Shown here: positions 27,838-38,250 of the stretch, piece after piece | Numbering within the stretch: the stretch's first letter is position 1 | How the letters are laid out: the number at the start of each line of letters is the position of its first letter | NCBI RefSeq assembly: GCF_007641235.1 | Contig: NZ_CP038157.1 | Coordinates: 1,550,001-1,614,000 of the forward strand | From: Corynebacterium sanguinis | GTDB taxonomy: Bacteria; Actinomycetota; Actinomycetes; Mycobacteriales; Mycobacteriaceae | Reading direction: 5' to 3' | Length of the DNA: 64,000 nucleotides | Made by a program: the position numbers and the translations under genes | Notes under the pieces: model-generated | What the model saw: only the letters and a program-made list of their open reading frames with translations | The model's database searches: none | What the model was told of the DNA's origin: nothing

Positions 27838-28812
27838 TTAACCCCCGTACTCGACGGCGCTGGTGATGTCCTGGACAACGCGCGTCTCGGCCTGGGGGCC
27901 GGCGTACACGACGCGGGTGGTGGCCTTGACGGCGCCCGCCACGGGCAGAGGTCGGCGAAGGTCGACCGTGATTTCGCCTTCGGAGGTGGTCGACGCCGCG
28001 TCGACGGTCAGGGTCGCGCCGTTGAGCTCGCCGGCGACCTCGTTGTCGATGGTGACCTCCTGCTGCGTGGGGCGCTCGTCCACAGTCACGTCCAAGGTGA
28101 CGGTGTCGCCGTCAAGAGCGGTGACGGTGTAGGTTGTGGTGCGCCGCATGCTGGCGTCGCCCGTGATGCGGTTGGTCACCGTCCACGACCCGCCCACACC
28201 GACGGGTTCGGCGGGGAAGACCACGTTGGTCGAGGCCAGGGTGAGCAGGGAAGACTCAACGATCTGCCGGCCGGTCGACGAAGATTCCGGCGGGGCCAAG
28301 AGCTTGAGCGTATCGACGCGCCCCGCGGCGTCGGCACGCCAGCTCATGAGGAACCCTTCCGCGGTGGCGACCTCCTGGCCGAAGGCGAGGTCGGAGTGCG
28401 AGCCGGACCCGACAGTGAAGTCGATGCGCCGCGCCGCGTCGTTCTCACCGCTGCCTGGCGCCGGGGCGGGCTGCGCGGTCACGCTCAGCGGCAGCGTCAC
28501 GCGGTTGACGTCGCCGCCCGCCGGGGCCTGCTGCTCCACAGCACTGGTGGCCTGCACGGATTGGTCGATTCCGCCGGAGACGCGCACCTCGGTCTCCCAC
28601 GGTTCGGTGTCGCCCGTGTCGCCCGTGTCGTCGAACCGCAGCGGGCGCGGGTCGGCGCCGGCCTCGACGAGGGTGACGCTGGGGGCATCCGGGGCGAAAG
28701 CGGGCACGTCAGCGACGGGATCGGGCTCACCTCGGCTGCAGCCCGTCAGCGCCACGGTGCTGGCGAGTATCCCGGTGAGGGCCCCTGCGAGGAGTCGACG
28801 CTTTACTATCAC
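27838..28812 (-). CDS. Lipoprotein, DUF6263-like
   Basis: This 324-residue protein has a lipoprotein signal peptide with LTGC (Cys at about 25). The mature part is beta-rich and ends with a pattern I associate with DUF6263 (YTVTALDGDTVTLDVTV, then GEITVDLRRPLPVAG). No catalytic motif is visible. It is transcribed with the ABC-F gene and divergently from lspA, the signal peptidase that would process it. The GTG start is only 6 nt after a TAAGTT -10 box, so the mRNA is probably leaderless. Confidence 0.75.
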   Translation of the reverse strand: MIVKRRLLAGALTGILASTVALTGCSRGEPDPVADVPAFAPDAPSVTLVEAGADPRPLRFDDTGDTGDTEPWETEVRVSGGIDQSVQATSAVEQQAPAGGDVNRVTLPLSVTAQPAPAPGSGENDAARRIDFTVGSGSHSDLAFGQEVATAEGFLMSWRADAAGRVDTLKLLAPPESSSTGRQIVESSLLTLASTNVVFPAEPVGVGGSWTVTNRITGDASMRRTTTYTVTALDGDTVTLDVTVDERPTQQEVTIDNEVAGELNGATLTVDAASTTSEGEITVDLRRPLPVAGAVKATTRVVYAGPQAETRVVQDITSAVEYGG

Positions 28813-28818
28813 CCTTTG

Positions 28819-28824
28819 AACTTA
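28819..28824 (-). promoter_or_regulatory. -10 box for the leaderless lipoprotein gene
   Basis: TAAGTT on the minus strand ends 6 nt before the GTG at 28812. It lies back-to-back with the lspA -10 box, 16 bp away. Confidence 0.45.
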
Positions 28825-28840
28825 CCGCACCGTGCACGGC

Positions 28841-28846
28841 TAAAGT
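28841..28846 (+). promoter_or_regulatory. -10 box for lspA
   Basis: TAAAGT ends 9 nt before the lspA ATG at 28856, giving at most a 2-3 nt leader. Confidence 0.45.
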
Positions 28847-28855
28847 TGTCAGGCG

Positions 28856-29368
28856 ATGGAGGACAACGTGAACGTGCAAAGTGGCCCCCGCGCGCGGTGG
28901 ACCTGGTACATCGTGGGCATCATGCTGGCGATCGCCTCGATCGACCAGGTGGTCAAGCAGCTCATGTTGAGCATGCTGACCCCGGGCGAGCCCGTGCCCG
29001 TGATCGGCGACTGGTTCCGTTTGTACCTGCTGTTTAACCCCGGCGCGGCGTTTTCGATGGGGCAGGATTCAACCTGGCTGTTCACCACGATCCAGTTGGC
29101 GTTCGTGGTGGGCGCGTTGATTGCCGCGCCGCGCATCAAGGACCGATGGGAAGCCCTGGGGCTGGCCATGATCGCGGGCGGCGCCCTGGGCAACCTCATC
29201 GACCGCCTGCTGCGCGAGCCCGGCTTCTGGTTCGGCCACGTTGTGGACTACATCTCGGTGGGCGGCTTCGCGGTGTTCAACATCGCGGACGCTTCGATCA
29301 CCGTGGGTGTGATCGTGTTCGTCCTGGCGGTGTTCGCCGCCGAGAGGAAGAACGCGCATGGGCGGTGA
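28856..29368 (+). CDS. lspA: Lipoprotein signal peptidase LspA
   Basis: This membrane aspartyl protease of 170 residues cleaves the signal peptide of diacylglyceryl-modified prolipoproteins. It has four membrane segments. The catalytic aspartates are Asp116 in GNLIDRLL and Asp145 in [11 protein letters not shown], and NPGAAFSMG supplies the conserved Asn/Gly loop. The N-terminal cytoplasmic tail is short. It overlaps the next gene, a pseudouridine synthase, by 11 bp, the usual lspA-rluD arrangement. Confidence 0.97.
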   Translation: MEDNVNVQSGPRARWTWYIVGIMLAIASIDQVVKQLMLSMLTPGEPVPVIGDWFRLYLLFNPGAAFSMGQDSTWLFTTIQLAFVVGALIAAPRIKDRWEALGLAMIAGGALGNLIDRLLREPGFWFGHVVDYISVGGFAVFNIADASITVGVIVFVLAVFAAERKNAHGR

Positions 29369-30284
29369 GTTCCGCGCCCTACCCGTGCCGGAGGGGCTCG
29401 ATGGGATGCGGGTGGACCAGGCGGTGTCGAAGCTGTTTGGGCTCTCGCGCAGCGTCGCCGCCGAGCTCGTCGCCGAGGGCAGCGTGCTTATCGACGCCTC
29501 CCGGGTCGCCAAGTCAGACCGCGTGCGCGCCGGCGCACTGCTCGAAGTCACGCTGCCCGAGCCGCAGAAGCCCCCGGCGCCGAAGGCCGAGCTCGTCGAC
29601 GGGCTGAGCATCATCTACAGCGACGACGACGTGATCGCGGTGGACAAACCGGTCGGCGTCGCCGCGCACCCCACGCTGGGCTGGGAGGGCCCCACCGTCG
29701 TCGGCGGTCTCACGGCGATGGGCTTTCCGCTTCCCGACGCCGGCCCGCCCGAGCGCAAGGGAATCGTCCAACGCCTCGACGTGGGCACCTCCGGGGTCAT
29801 GGTGGTGGCCAACAGCGTGCAGGGCTACTCGGTGCTCAAGCGCGCGTTTAAGGAGCGCACGGTGTCGAAGACCTACCACGCCGTGGTCCAGGGCCTGCCT
29901 GACCCGATCGTGGGCACCATCGACGCCCCAATCGGGCGCCACCCCTCCTCCGGGTGGAAGTTCGCCGTAACCTCGGACGGGCGCCACGCGGTCACGCACT
30001 ACGAGCTCGTCGAGGCGTTTCGCGAGGCGAGCCTGCTGGAGATCAGCTTAGAAACCGGCCGCACTCACCAGATCCGCGTGCACATGTCCGCCGTGGGCCA
30101 CCCGTGCGTTGGCGACCCGATGTACGGCTCGGATCCAAACCTGGCCAAGCGCGTCGGGCTGATCCGCCAGTGGCTGCACGCCACCAAGCTCGGGTTCATC
30201 CACCCCCGCACCGGCGACTTCATGGAGGTTGAATCCCCGTACCCGGCCGATCTCGCCCACGCGCTCGAGGTGCTGCGCGCGTGA
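29358..30284 (+). CDS. RluA/RluD-family 23S rRNA pseudouridine synthase
   Basis: This 308-residue enzyme isomerises uridines in large-subunit rRNA. An N-terminal S4 RNA-binding domain (residues about 18-75) precedes the catalytic domain. The active-site motif RLDVGTSG has catalytic Asp141, and [21 protein letters not shown] is the second family signature (shown here in part). Position after lspA and domain order fit RluD, but the target uridine cannot be read from sequence. The ATG overlaps lspA, and the stop overlaps the next GTG. Confidence 0.93.
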   Translation: MGGEFRALPVPEGLDGMRVDQAVSKLFGLSRSVAAELVAEGSVLIDASRVAKSDRVRAGALLEVTLPEPQKPPAPKAELVDGLSIIYSDDDVIAVDKPVGVAAHPTLGWEGPTVVGGLTAMGFPLPDAGPPERKGIVQRLDVGTSGVMVVANSVQGYSVLKRAFKERTVSKTYHAVVQGLPDPIVGTIDAPIGRHPSSGWKFAVTSDGRHAVTHYELVEAFREASLLEISLETGRTHQIRVHMSAVGHPCVGDPMYGSDPNLAKRVGLIRQWLHATKLGFIHPRTGDFMEVESPYPADLAHALEVLRA

Positions 30285-30853
30285 GACGCATCGCAATAGT
30301 TGCCCTGCTGGTCGTTGCGCTAGTGGCGGGGCTGTGGGCGCTGGGGGTTGCGGCGCAGCCCGCGCCGACGTACCAGGGCGACCAGCTGGGCATGGAGCAG
30401 AGGGAGTCGCCTCAGGAGTATGTGGCGCGGGCGCGGGCGTCGATAAGCGAGGGCGAGGAGGCTGTGTGGGCGCTTGTGTCCTTCCAAGGCGAGCTCAGCC
30501 CCGCCGAGGCGGCGGGCGTGGTGGAGCCTGTGCGACGCGTCAGCGCGGTGGTGTTTCCAGGTGCGCCCCCGCGCCCAATACCGGAGCCCGTGGCGGGGCG
30601 CAGCCGCGCTGAGGTGTTTACCCACGAGGCCGACCGGGCGCGCGCCGCGGGGTTCGACGTGGCCGACTCCCCGCAGTCGGTGTTGGTTAAGGATGCGCCC
30701 GCGGTGCTGCGCGACATCGCCGCGGACAGCAGCGTTTTCGCTGTGGAAGCTCTGCCGCCGGACGCGCGCGTCGGCGCGTTCGGGATTTCACCCGTGCGAC
30801 CTCACAGTTTCGACGCAGCGCCTTCATCTTACGTTTCACCAATGTCTACTTAA
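30281..30853 (+). CDS. Small membrane-anchored protein of unknown function
   Basis: This protein of 190 residues overlaps the pseudouridine synthase by 4 bp (GTGA). A single hydrophobic segment at about 4-22 looks like a signal anchor. The outside part of about 165 residues has no motif I recognise; it alternates helices with Ala/Val-rich stretches ([23 protein letters not shown]). Codons 54-57 contain a GTCGATAAG word with a rare ATA. It is probably co-transcribed with lspA and the synthase. Confidence 0.7.
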   Translation: MRRIAIVALLVVALVAGLWALGVAAQPAPTYQGDQLGMEQRESPQEYVARARASISEGEEAVWALVSFQGELSPAEAAGVVEPVRRVSAVVFPGAPPRPIPEPVAGRSRAEVFTHEADRARAAGFDVADSPQSVLVKDAPAVLRDIAADSSVFAVEALPPDARVGAFGISPVRPHSFDAAPSSYVSPMST

Positions 30854-30881
30854 CGCCCAGGAAGCATGTCGCGCTGGCGTG

Positions 30882-30887
30882 TATAGT
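30882..30887 (+). promoter_or_regulatory. Possible -10 box for the export operon
   Basis: TATAGT lies about 40 nt before the first gene of the MacAB-like operon. GAGGAGC follows as ribosome site at 30917-30923. Confidence 0.5.
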
Positions 30888-30926
30888 TTTTCGAGTTGGA
30901 GTTCACACGCCCTGTGAGGAGCAGCT

Positions 30927-32558
30927 TTGGTTTCCGTCCCCGGAATCGACACATCCCGTGACCGCACGACCGCGCGGCCCGGTCGGAAGCGGGGCCTCGG
31001 GAGGGCAAAAGCAGCGACCGCACTTGCGGTCGCCTCATTGCTTTTCGCCACGGCGTGCGGTGCTGGTGGGGATGAGAAGAAGAAAAACGGCTTGGCCGCC
31101 GGTGACTACACCGTCGTGCGCGAAGACGACGTCACCAACAGCATCGTTGTCAACGGCAACATCTCACCAGCCCGCACGATGAACTTGACCACCCCGCTGC
31201 AAACAGAGGTGGAAAACGTTGCTGTGGCCGCCGGCGACCGCGTAGCCGTGGACCAGTTCCTGCTGGACATGAACTCCACCGCCGCGGAAGCCCAGCTTGC
31301 TCAGCAACAGCAGCAGCAGGCCAACGCGCAGGCGGATGCGGTACAGGCGGCGGAAGCGGCCCAGGCGCAGCTCAACGCCGTGCGGGACCAGATCAACCGC
31401 GGGACCTACCCCGCGATCGCCCAGGCGCAATCCGCCGTGAACCAGGCCCAGGCGGCTTACGACGCAGCCGTCGCTGGCCAGGGCGCTGTCGCCATGGACG
31501 CCTCGGTCAACCAGATCAAGCGCTTTATCGGCGACATCAGCTCCGGTGGCGCGCCGCACCCCGCGCCGCAGCCGGTTCCAGTCCCGGTGCCGGTGCCTGT
31601 TCCTTCCCCTGAACAGCAGCAGTTGATCCAGCAGCGCATCGTTGAGCAGGAGCAGGCCGCCCAGGCCCAGCAGCAGGTGGCAACCCAGCTCAGCGTGGCC
31701 CAGGCCGAAGCCGCACTGCGCGAGGCCTACGCCCAGCTTGACGTCGCGCGCACCCAGGCCGCCCAGGAGCGCGATCAGCTCAAGCGTCAGGCCGAATCGG
31801 CGTGGCGTCAGGCCGAAATGGCGAGCAATGCAACCGGTGACGGTGCCCTGGAATACCAGGTGCAGTCCGCAACTGTTTACGCCCCGATGGGCGGTCTGGT
31901 CACCAGCGTTGACGTCAAAGAAGGCGACGTGCCCCAGGGCAAGCTGCTGACCATCGTCGATGATTCGCGGCTGCTGATCCGCACCCAGGTGCGAGAGGTG
32001 GATATGCCCAACATCAAGACCGGTAACCGCGTCACGTTCACGAGCACCGCGACGGGTCCCAAGGAATTCGCGGGCCGGGTGTCATGGATTTCGCCCGTTG
32101 GCGCGCCGGGAGAGGGCGACCAGCAGGCCAACGCCTCCGTGATGTTCCCCGTTGACATCGAGGTCACGGGTGATAAGGAAGGGCTGCTGCTCGGCGGCAG
32201 CACGCGAGCGGAAATCATCACGGAAGAAACCCCAGACTCGCTGTCCGTGCCCCTCGACGCGGTCTACGACGACGCCGGGACGAATAAGGTCCTCGTGCTG
32301 AGCACTGACGAGGGCGACAAGCGCGGCACCGTCGAAGAGCGCACGGTGGAAACCGGCGCGGCCAACGAGGTCGACGTCGCCGTGACCGGCGGCGACCTGA
32401 AGCAGGGTGACATCGTGATCAACTGGCCCGATCAGTACCGCGACAAGCTCGGCGACACCGTCGCCGTGGTCGACCCGAACTTCAATCCCGACGAGGTCGC
32501 CCAGGCCCGAGCCAGCTCCGCGCCCGCTCCCACCACGAGCGCCCAGAACAAGGGGTAG
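30927..32558 (+). CDS. MacA/HlyD-type membrane fusion (adaptor) protein of an ABC exporter
   Basis: This 543-residue adaptor has a basic N-terminus, a hydrophobic segment at about 29-41 and a possible lipobox (ATAC, Cys44). A lipoyl-like half, a long Gln/Ala-rich coiled coil (about 125-300) interrupted by a PVPVPVPVP stretch, and a beta-barrel region follow (VYAPMGGLVTSVDVKEGDVPQG). It would bridge the downstream ABC pump to the cell envelope. The TTG start is inferred from GAGGAGC at proper spacing. It forms an operon with the ATPase and permease. Confidence 0.88.
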   Translation: MVSVPGIDTSRDRTTARPGRKRGLGRAKAATALAVASLLFATACGAGGDEKKKNGLAAGDYTVVREDDVTNSIVVNGNISPARTMNLTTPLQTEVENVAVAAGDRVAVDQFLLDMNSTAAEAQLAQQQQQQANAQADAVQAAEAAQAQLNAVRDQINRGTYPAIAQAQSAVNQAQAAYDAAVAGQGAVAMDASVNQIKRFIGDISSGGAPHPAPQPVPVPVPVPVPSPEQQQLIQQRIVEQEQAAQAQQQVATQLSVAQAEAALREAYAQLDVARTQAAQERDQLKRQAESAWRQAEMASNATGDGALEYQVQSATVYAPMGGLVTSVDVKEGDVPQGKLLTIVDDSRLLIRTQVREVDMPNIKTGNRVTFTSTATGPKEFAGRVSWISPVGAPGEGDQQANASVMFPVDIEVTGDKEGLLLGGSTRAEIITEETPDSLSVPLDAVYDDAGTNKVLVLSTDEGDKRGTVEERTVETGAANEVDVAVTGGDLKQGDIVINWPDQYRDKLGDTVAVVDPNFNPDEVAQARASSAPAPTTSAQNKG

Positions 32559-32562
32559 GCCC

Positions 32563-33297
32563 GTGAGCGAACCTACCTCCATGGCCGAATCCGGCCTGTT
32601 GATTGACATGCGCCGCATTGTCAAAACCTACAACCCCGACGAGCCCAGCGAGGTCAAGGTCCTCCACGGAATCGACTTCTACACCGAGCAAAGCGAGTTC
32701 GTCTCTATCGTCGGGCCCTCGGGCTGCGGCAAATCGACATTGATGAACCTGATCGGCATGCTCGACCGCCCCACAGAGGGCGCCTACGCGTTCAACGGCG
32801 AGCCCGTCTACGCCAAGCAGGACCAGGAGTTGGCGTCTTACCGCAGCCAGAACATCGGCTTCATCTTCCAGAACTTCAACTTGATCGGGCGCATTGACGC
32901 GCTACAGAATGTTGCGATGCCCATGATGTACGCGGGCGTCGATAAGCGAGAGCGCGAAGAAATCGCCGCCGAGCTGCTCAAGAAGATGGGGATGGGCGAC
33001 CGGCTCAAGCACCTGCCAAACGAGCTTTCGGGCGGTCAGAAGCAGCGCGTCGCCATCGCGCGCAGCCTCGCCAACGACCCAGACCTGCTGCTTGCCGACG
33101 AACCAACCGGCGCCCTGGATTCCTCGACCGGGCGCATGGTCATGGACCTGTTCCACGAGCTTCACCAGGAGCTGGGCAAAGCGATCGTGTTCATCACCCA
33201 CAACCCCGACCTTGCCGAGGAGACGGAGCGAATCGTGGAGATGAAGGACGGCAACATCTCGAATATCCGCCGCCCCAAGGCAGGGGTTGTGCGATGA
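32563..33297 (+). CDS. ABC transporter ATPase, MacB/LolD type
   Basis: This 244-residue ATPase energises the adjacent permease. Walker A GPSGCGKST is at 51-59, the signature LSGGQKQRVAIAR is intact, and Walker B LLLADEPTGALD follows. The last motif is characteristic of the MacB/LolD/FtsE branch. The GTG start is 4 bp after the adaptor gene, and the TGA stop overlaps the permease ATG (ATGA). It contains one copy of GTCGATAAG. Confidence 0.95.
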   Translation: MSEPTSMAESGLLIDMRRIVKTYNPDEPSEVKVLHGIDFYTEQSEFVSIVGPSGCGKSTLMNLIGMLDRPTEGAYAFNGEPVYAKQDQELASYRSQNIGFIFQNFNLIGRIDALQNVAMPMMYAGVDKREREEIAAELLKKMGMGDRLKHLPNELSGGQKQRVAIARSLANDPDLLLADEPTGALDSSTGRMVMDLFHELHQELGKAIVFITHNPDLAEETERIVEMKDGNISNIRRPKAGVVR

Positions 33298-34568
33298 ACC
33301 TGCGCGAATCCCTCAGCCTGGCGGCGTCCAGCCTGAACAACAACAAGTTGCGCTCGCTTCTGACGCTTTTGGGCATCATCATCGGCATCATGGCGGTGAT
33401 CATCATCATGACGCTTGGCGCCGGCCTGCAGAAGCAGGTTATGTCATCGCTCGAGGCCGTCGGCGCGACCAATCACATGGTGTTGGTGCACGAACGGTCC
33501 GAGGAAACTGACCCGAACGCGGCTGTCGCCGGGCCGAGCTCAGCACCACCGAGGGACGACCAGGACAAGATTTCGTTCGAGGAGCTCGAGCAGATGCGCG
33601 CCCACTTCGGCCCCCGCATCCAGGGCGTTGACGTGGTTAGCTCGGTGTCCAACTCGGGCCAGGTCACGCGCGAGCAAACCGACACAGCCATCACCGTTTA
33701 CCCCTCGCTGGCGGACACACTGACCATGCGTAACAAGAATGTGCAGTTCGGCCGGGCGCTCAACGCCGACGACATCGCCCAGGGCCGGCCGGTGACCGTG
33801 GTGTCGAAGCCGCTTATCGACGCACTTTTCAACGGCGACTCCCAGTCGGCCCTCGGCGAGCGCATTGACGTTGCCGTCGGCAGCCATACGGCCGTCTTCA
33901 CTGTCGTGGGCGTGTTGGAAGACGAGGGCAACGCCGGGATGTTCTCCGGTGGGACTACTACGGCCGAGTCGTACATCCCGATTGGTGCGGCGGAGCGGGT
34001 GGGCGCGCCAGTAACGGCTATTACGGGGTTCTCTGTGCAGTCGAGCGCGGGCGAAGACACGGCGGCGTTCCAATCGGAGCTGCAGCGCTACGTCAACCGC
34101 TGGTACGAGCGCAACCCGAACTATGAGATAACGGTGGTTGATCTGTCCAAGGGCCTCGAAGAGCTGACCAACGTGTTTGGGATCATCTCGACGGTGCTGT
34201 CTTCGATCGGTGGCATCTCCCTGGTCGTCGGCGGCATCGGCGTGATGAACATCATGTTGATCACCGTCACGGAGCGCACCCGCGAGATTGGCGTGCGCAA
34301 GGCGCTCGGTGCGACGCAACGCGACATCCGCACACAGTTCATCGTCGAGGCGATTTTGGTCTGCCTCGTCGGCGGCATCATCGGCATCGTGCTGGGCTCC
34401 GCGACCGGCATGATTGCCACCTCGGCGTTTAACGCGTTTGTCTGGCCACCCATCGGCGCCGTGCTGATGTCTCTGGCATTCTCCCTGGCCACGGGCGTGT
34501 TTTTCGGTGCCTACCCGGCGTCGAAGGCCGCCAAGATGCAGCCTATCGACGCCCTGCGCTACGAGTAG
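33294..34568 (+). CDS. MacB/FtsX-type ABC transporter permease
   Basis: This 424-residue permease has one N-terminal membrane segment (about 20-42), a large extracytoplasmic MacB-PCD domain and three C-terminal FtsX segments (from about 295). GVRKALGATQRDI is the conserved coupling-helix motif. With the ATPase and adaptor it forms a MacAB-like mechanotransmission exporter. Substrates of relatives include peptides, lipoproteins and antibiotics; nothing here tells which. The ATG overlaps the ATPase stop. Confidence 0.94.
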   Translation: MNLRESLSLAASSLNNNKLRSLLTLLGIIIGIMAVIIIMTLGAGLQKQVMSSLEAVGATNHMVLVHERSEETDPNAAVAGPSSAPPRDDQDKISFEELEQMRAHFGPRIQGVDVVSSVSNSGQVTREQTDTAITVYPSLADTLTMRNKNVQFGRALNADDIAQGRPVTVVSKPLIDALFNGDSQSALGERIDVAVGSHTAVFTVVGVLEDEGNAGMFSGGTTTAESYIPIGAAERVGAPVTAITGFSVQSSAGEDTAAFQSELQRYVNRWYERNPNYEITVVDLSKGLEELTNVFGIISTVLSSIGGISLVVGGIGVMNIMLITVTERTREIGVRKALGATQRDIRTQFIVEAILVCLVGGIIGIVLGSATGMIATSAFNAFVWPPIGAVLMSLAFSLATGVFFGAYPASKAAKMQPIDALRYE

Positions 34569-34625
34569 AACCGTCCGGGTTACACCCCTGTGATTTGGGT
34601 GGTTTTGCTGTGTCGGCGTGGGGGT

Positions 34626-34631
34626 TAGGAT
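34626..34631 (+). promoter_or_regulatory. -10 box for leaderless dnaE
   Basis: TAGGAT ends 6 nt before the dnaE ATG at 34638, and no ribosome site is present. Confidence 0.5.
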
Positions 34632-34637
34632 AGCCGC

Positions 34638-37600
34638 ATGGCTAAAAACTCCTCGTTCGTCCACCTGCATAACCACACAGAATTTTCCATGTTGGACGGC
34701 ATGGCAAAGGTGGACCTGCTCGCGGACGAGGTAATCCGCCAGGGCATGCCCGCGGTGGGGATGACCGACCACGGCAACATGTTCGGCTCCAACGCGTTTT
34801 ACCGCCGCATGGTCGAGTCGGGCGTCAAACCGATCATCGGCATCGAGGCCTACATGGCGCCTGAGTCGCGCTTTAACAAAAAGCGCGTGCTGTGGGGAAC
34901 CCCGGACCAGAAGCGTGACGACGTCTCCGCGTCCGGCGCGTACCTCCACCAGACCATGTTGGCGGAGAACGCCACAGGCCTGCGCAACCTGTTCAAGCTG
35001 TCCACGCTCGCGTCCTACGAGGGGCAGCTGGGCAAGTGGCCGCGCATGGATGCGGAGCTGATCGCCGAGCACGCCGACGGCATCATCGCCACGACCGGGT
35101 GCCCCTCGGGTGATGTGCAGACGCGCCTGCGCCTCGGCCAGTTCGACGCGGCCCTGGAGGCCGCCGCGATGTGGCAGGACATCTACGGCAAAGACAACTA
35201 CTTCCTCGAGCTGATGGACCACGGCCTGCACATCGAGCGCAGGGTGCGCGATGACTTGCTCAAAATCGGTGAGATCCTCGAGCTGCCGCCGCTGGTGACC
35301 AACGACTGCCACTACGTGCTCGAGTCGCAGGCCCCGGCGCACGAGGCGATGCTGTGCGTCCAGACCGGCAAGACCATGATGGACCAGGACCGCTTCAAGT
35401 TCGACGGCACCGGTTACTACATCAAGTCCGCGGCGCAGATGCGCGAGCTCTGGGACTCGACCGTGCCCGACGGCTGCGACAACACGCTGTGGATCGCCGA
35501 GCGCGTCGGCGACTACTCCGAGCTGTGGGAGGAGCACCCGCACGACCGCATGCCGGTAGCGGACGTGCCCGAGGGCGAGACCCCGACGTCATGGCTGCGC
35601 AAGGAGGTCATGCGCGGGCTGGAGGAACGCTTCCCGGGCCAAGAGGTCCCGCAGGAGTACATCGACCGCGCGAATTACGAGGTCGACGTGATCGACATGA
35701 AGGGCTACCCCTCGTACTTCCTTATCGTCGCGGAGATCATCAAGCACGCCCGCGAAATCGGCATCCGCGTCGGCCCTGGCCGTGGCTCGGCCGCCGGCGC
35801 GCTGGTCGCGTACGCGCTGACGATTACCAACATCGATCCCATCGAACACGGGTTGCTGTTTGAGCGATTCCTGAACCCGGAGCGCCCGTCCGCGCCGGAT
35901 ATCGATATCGACTTCGACGACCGCCGCCGCGGGGAGATGATCACTTACGCGGCCGAGCGTTGGGGCGAGGACAAGATCGCGCAGGTGATCACCTTCGGCA
36001 CCGTGAAGACGAAGCAGGCCATTAAGGACGCGGCCAAGGTGTGGTTTGGCCAGCCTGGTTTCCAGATGGCCGACCGCATCAACGGCGCGCTGCCGCCCGC
36101 GATTATGGCCAAGGACATTCCGCTGGTGGGGATCACGGACCCGGAGCACGAGCGCTACCCAGAGGCCGCGGAGGTCCGCTCGCTCATTGAGACGGATCCG
36201 GACGTGGCCAAGATCTACGAAACCGCCCGCGGCCTCGAGGGCGTGGTGCGCCAGGCAGGCGTGCACGCCTGCGCGGTGATCATGTCCCGGGTGCCGCTGA
36301 TGGACCACATCCCGATGTGGAAGCGCCCGGCGGACGGCGCGCTGATCACCGGCTGGGATTACCCGGCGTGTGAGGCGATCGGCCTTCTGAAGATGGACTT
36401 CCTCGGCCTGCGTAACCTCACCGTCATCGGTGACGCGATGGCCAACATCGAGAAAAACCGGGGCGAGACGATCGACCTGGAAACCCTCGACATCGACGAC
36501 CCTGCCGTCTACGAGTTGCTCTCGCGCGGCGACACCCTCGGCGTGTTCCAACTCGACTCCGTTGGCATGCAGGAGCTGCTCAAGCGCATGAAGCCGACCG
36601 GGTTTAACGATATCGTCGCCTCCCTCGCGCTGTATCGCCCGGGCCCGATGGGCGTCAGGGCGCACGAGGCGTACGCGGACCGAAAGAACGGCCGCAAGCC
36701 GATTACGCCGATTCACCCGGAGCTCGAGGAGCCGCTGAGGGAGATCCTCGACGAGACCTACGGCCTAATCGTCTACCAGGAGCAGATCATGAGGATCTCG
36801 CAGAAGGTGGCGAACTACACCGCCGGTGAAGCAGACGGCTTCCGCAAGGCCATGGGTAAGAAGAAGCCCGAGGTGCTGGCCAAGGAGTACACGAAGTTCT
36901 CCGAGGGCATGTTCTCCAACGGGTTCTCTAAGGACGCCGTCGACGCGCTGTGGGGCACGATTGAGCCGTTCGCCTCGTATGCGTTTAACAAGTCCCACGC
37001 CGCCGGTTACGCGCTTGTGTCCTACTGGACGGCCTACCTCAAGGCCAACTACACCGCCGAGTACATGGCCGCGCTATTGACCTCTGTCGGCGATAAGAAG
37101 GACAAGTCGGCGATCTACCTCGCGGATTGCCGCCACCTCGGGATTAGCGTGCTGCAGCCGGACATTAACGAGTCCGAAGAGAACTTCGTGGCTGTGGGCA
37201 GCGACATCCGCTACGGCCTCGCCGCGGTGCGCAACGTGGGCGTGGAAGTGGTGGAGTCGATCAAGGAAACCCGCCGCACGAAGGGGGCGTTTTCGAGCTT
37301 CTCCGACTACCTGGACAAGATCGAGCTGCTCGCCTGTAACAAGCGCATCACGGAGTCCCTGATCAAGGCGGGTGCGTTCGACTCGCTGGGCCACCCGCGC
37401 AAGGGGCTGATGCTCGTGCAGGAGGACGCGGTTGATTCGGTGCTGACCACCAAGAGGGCCGCGGACAAGGGCCAGTTCGACCTGTTCGCCAGCTTCGCGG
37501 GCGAGGGCGGCGCGGAGCAGGCCGTGTTCACCATCGACGTGCCTGACGACGAGTGGGACCGGAAGCACACCCTGGCGCTCGAGCGGGAGATGCTCGGGCT

Positions 37601-38198
37601 CTACGTCTCGGGCCACCCGCTCGACGGTTACGAGGAGGCCATCGATGCGCAGACGGACACGCAGCTCACGGACATTTTGTCGGGCGAGCTGCGCAACGGC
37701 GCCGAAATCACCATCGGCGGTCTAATCTCGAGCGTCGACCGCAGGTTCTCTAAGAAGGACGGCTCGCCCTGGGCGATTGTCACCATCGAGGATCACCACG
37801 GTGCCCAGGTCGATGTGCTGTTGTTCAACAAGGTCTACTCGTTGGTTGCCCCGCAGATCGTCGAAGACAACATTGTCCTAGTCAAGGCGCACGTGACCAT
37901 CCGCGACGAGCGGATGAGCCTGTTTGGCGACGACGTCAAGGTGCCTGAGCTTGGCCCGGGCAACGGCGCCGGCCTACCGCTGCGCCTGACCATGCGCACG
38001 GAGCAGTGCACCCTGGATAACATCCGCAAGCTCAAGCACGTCCTGTCGACCAACCCGGGCGATTCCGACGTCTACCTCAACCTCGTCCACGGCGACCAGT
38101 CGCAGCTGATGGTTCTCGGCGACCACTTGCGCGTGGAGCGCTCGGCCAGCCTGATGGGCGACCTCAAGGCCAACCTCGGCGCGGGGATTGTGGGTTAG
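34638..38198 (+). CDS. dnaE: Replicative DNA polymerase III alpha subunit DnaE
   Basis: The catalytic subunit of the replicase is 1186 residues, a normal length. The N-terminal PHP domain ([21 protein letters not shown]) likely carries the proofreading exonuclease, as in mycobacterial DnaE1. The polymerase active site is [12 protein letters not shown]. Fingers, tandem helix-hairpin-helix (NAGAFD-like region), OB fold ([18 protein letters not shown]) and C-terminal domain follow. The context, with ilvA and a secreted protein downstream, fits dnaE1 rather than the error-prone dnaE2. Confidence 0.97.
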   Translation: MAKNSSFVHLHNHTEFSMLDGMAKVDLLADEVIRQGMPAVGMTDHGNMFGSNAFYRRMVESGVKPIIGIEAYMAPESRFNKKRVLWGTPDQKRDDVSASGAYLHQTMLAENATGLRNLFKLSTLASYEGQLGKWPRMDAELIAEHADGIIATTGCPSGDVQTRLRLGQFDAALEAAAMWQDIYGKDNYFLELMDHGLHIERRVRDDLLKIGEILELPPLVTNDCHYVLESQAPAHEAMLCVQTGKTMMDQDRFKFDGTGYYIKSAAQMRELWDSTVPDGCDNTLWIAERVGDYSELWEEHPHDRMPVADVPEGETPTSWLRKEVMRGLEERFPGQEVPQEYIDRANYEVDVIDMKGYPSYFLIVAEIIKHAREIGIRVGPGRGSAAGALVAYALTITNIDPIEHGLLFERFLNPERPSAPDIDIDFDDRRRGEMITYAAERWGEDKIAQVITFGTVKTKQAIKDAAKVWFGQPGFQMADRINGALPPAIMAKDIPLVGITDPEHERYPEAAEVRSLIETDPDVAKIYETARGLEGVVRQAGVHACAVIMSRVPLMDHIPMWKRPADGALITGWDYPACEAIGLLKMDFLGLRNLTVIGDAMANIEKNRGETIDLETLDIDDPAVYELLSRGDTLGVFQLDSVGMQELLKRMKPTGFNDIVASLALYRPGPMGVRAHEAYADRKNGRKPITPIHPELEEPLREILDETYGLIVYQEQIMRISQKVANYTAGEADGFRKAMGKKKPEVLAKEYTKFSEGMFSNGFSKDAVDALWGTIEPFASYAFNKSHAAGYALVSYWTAYLKANYTAEYMAALLTSVGDKKDKSAIYLADCRHLGISVLQPDINESEENFVAVGSDIRYGLAAVRNVGVEVVESIKETRRTKGAFSSFSDYLDKIELLACNKRITESLIKAGAFDSLGHPRKGLMLVQEDAVDSVLTTKRAADKGQFDLFASFAGEGGAEQAVFTIDVPDDEWDRKHTLALEREMLGLYVSGHPLDGYEEAIDAQTDTQLTDILSGELRNGAEITIGGLISSVDRRFSKKDGSPWAIVTIEDHHGAQVDVLLFNKVYSLVAPQIVEDNIVLVKAHVTIRDERMSLFGDDVKVPELGPGNGAGLPLRLTMRTEQCTLDNIRKLKHVLSTNPGDSDVYLNLVHGDQSQLMVLGDHLRVERSASLMGDLKANLGAGIVG

Positions 38199-38250
38199 CT
38201 GCTTATCGACGCCCTCACTCGCGCCCCGGAAGCCTCCGCGCTGACGCCGC

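Noticed and set aside
33540..35543. 667-codon antisense frame across the macB-dnaE junction
   Set aside because: It crosses two real genes and a promoter and has no family-like sequence.
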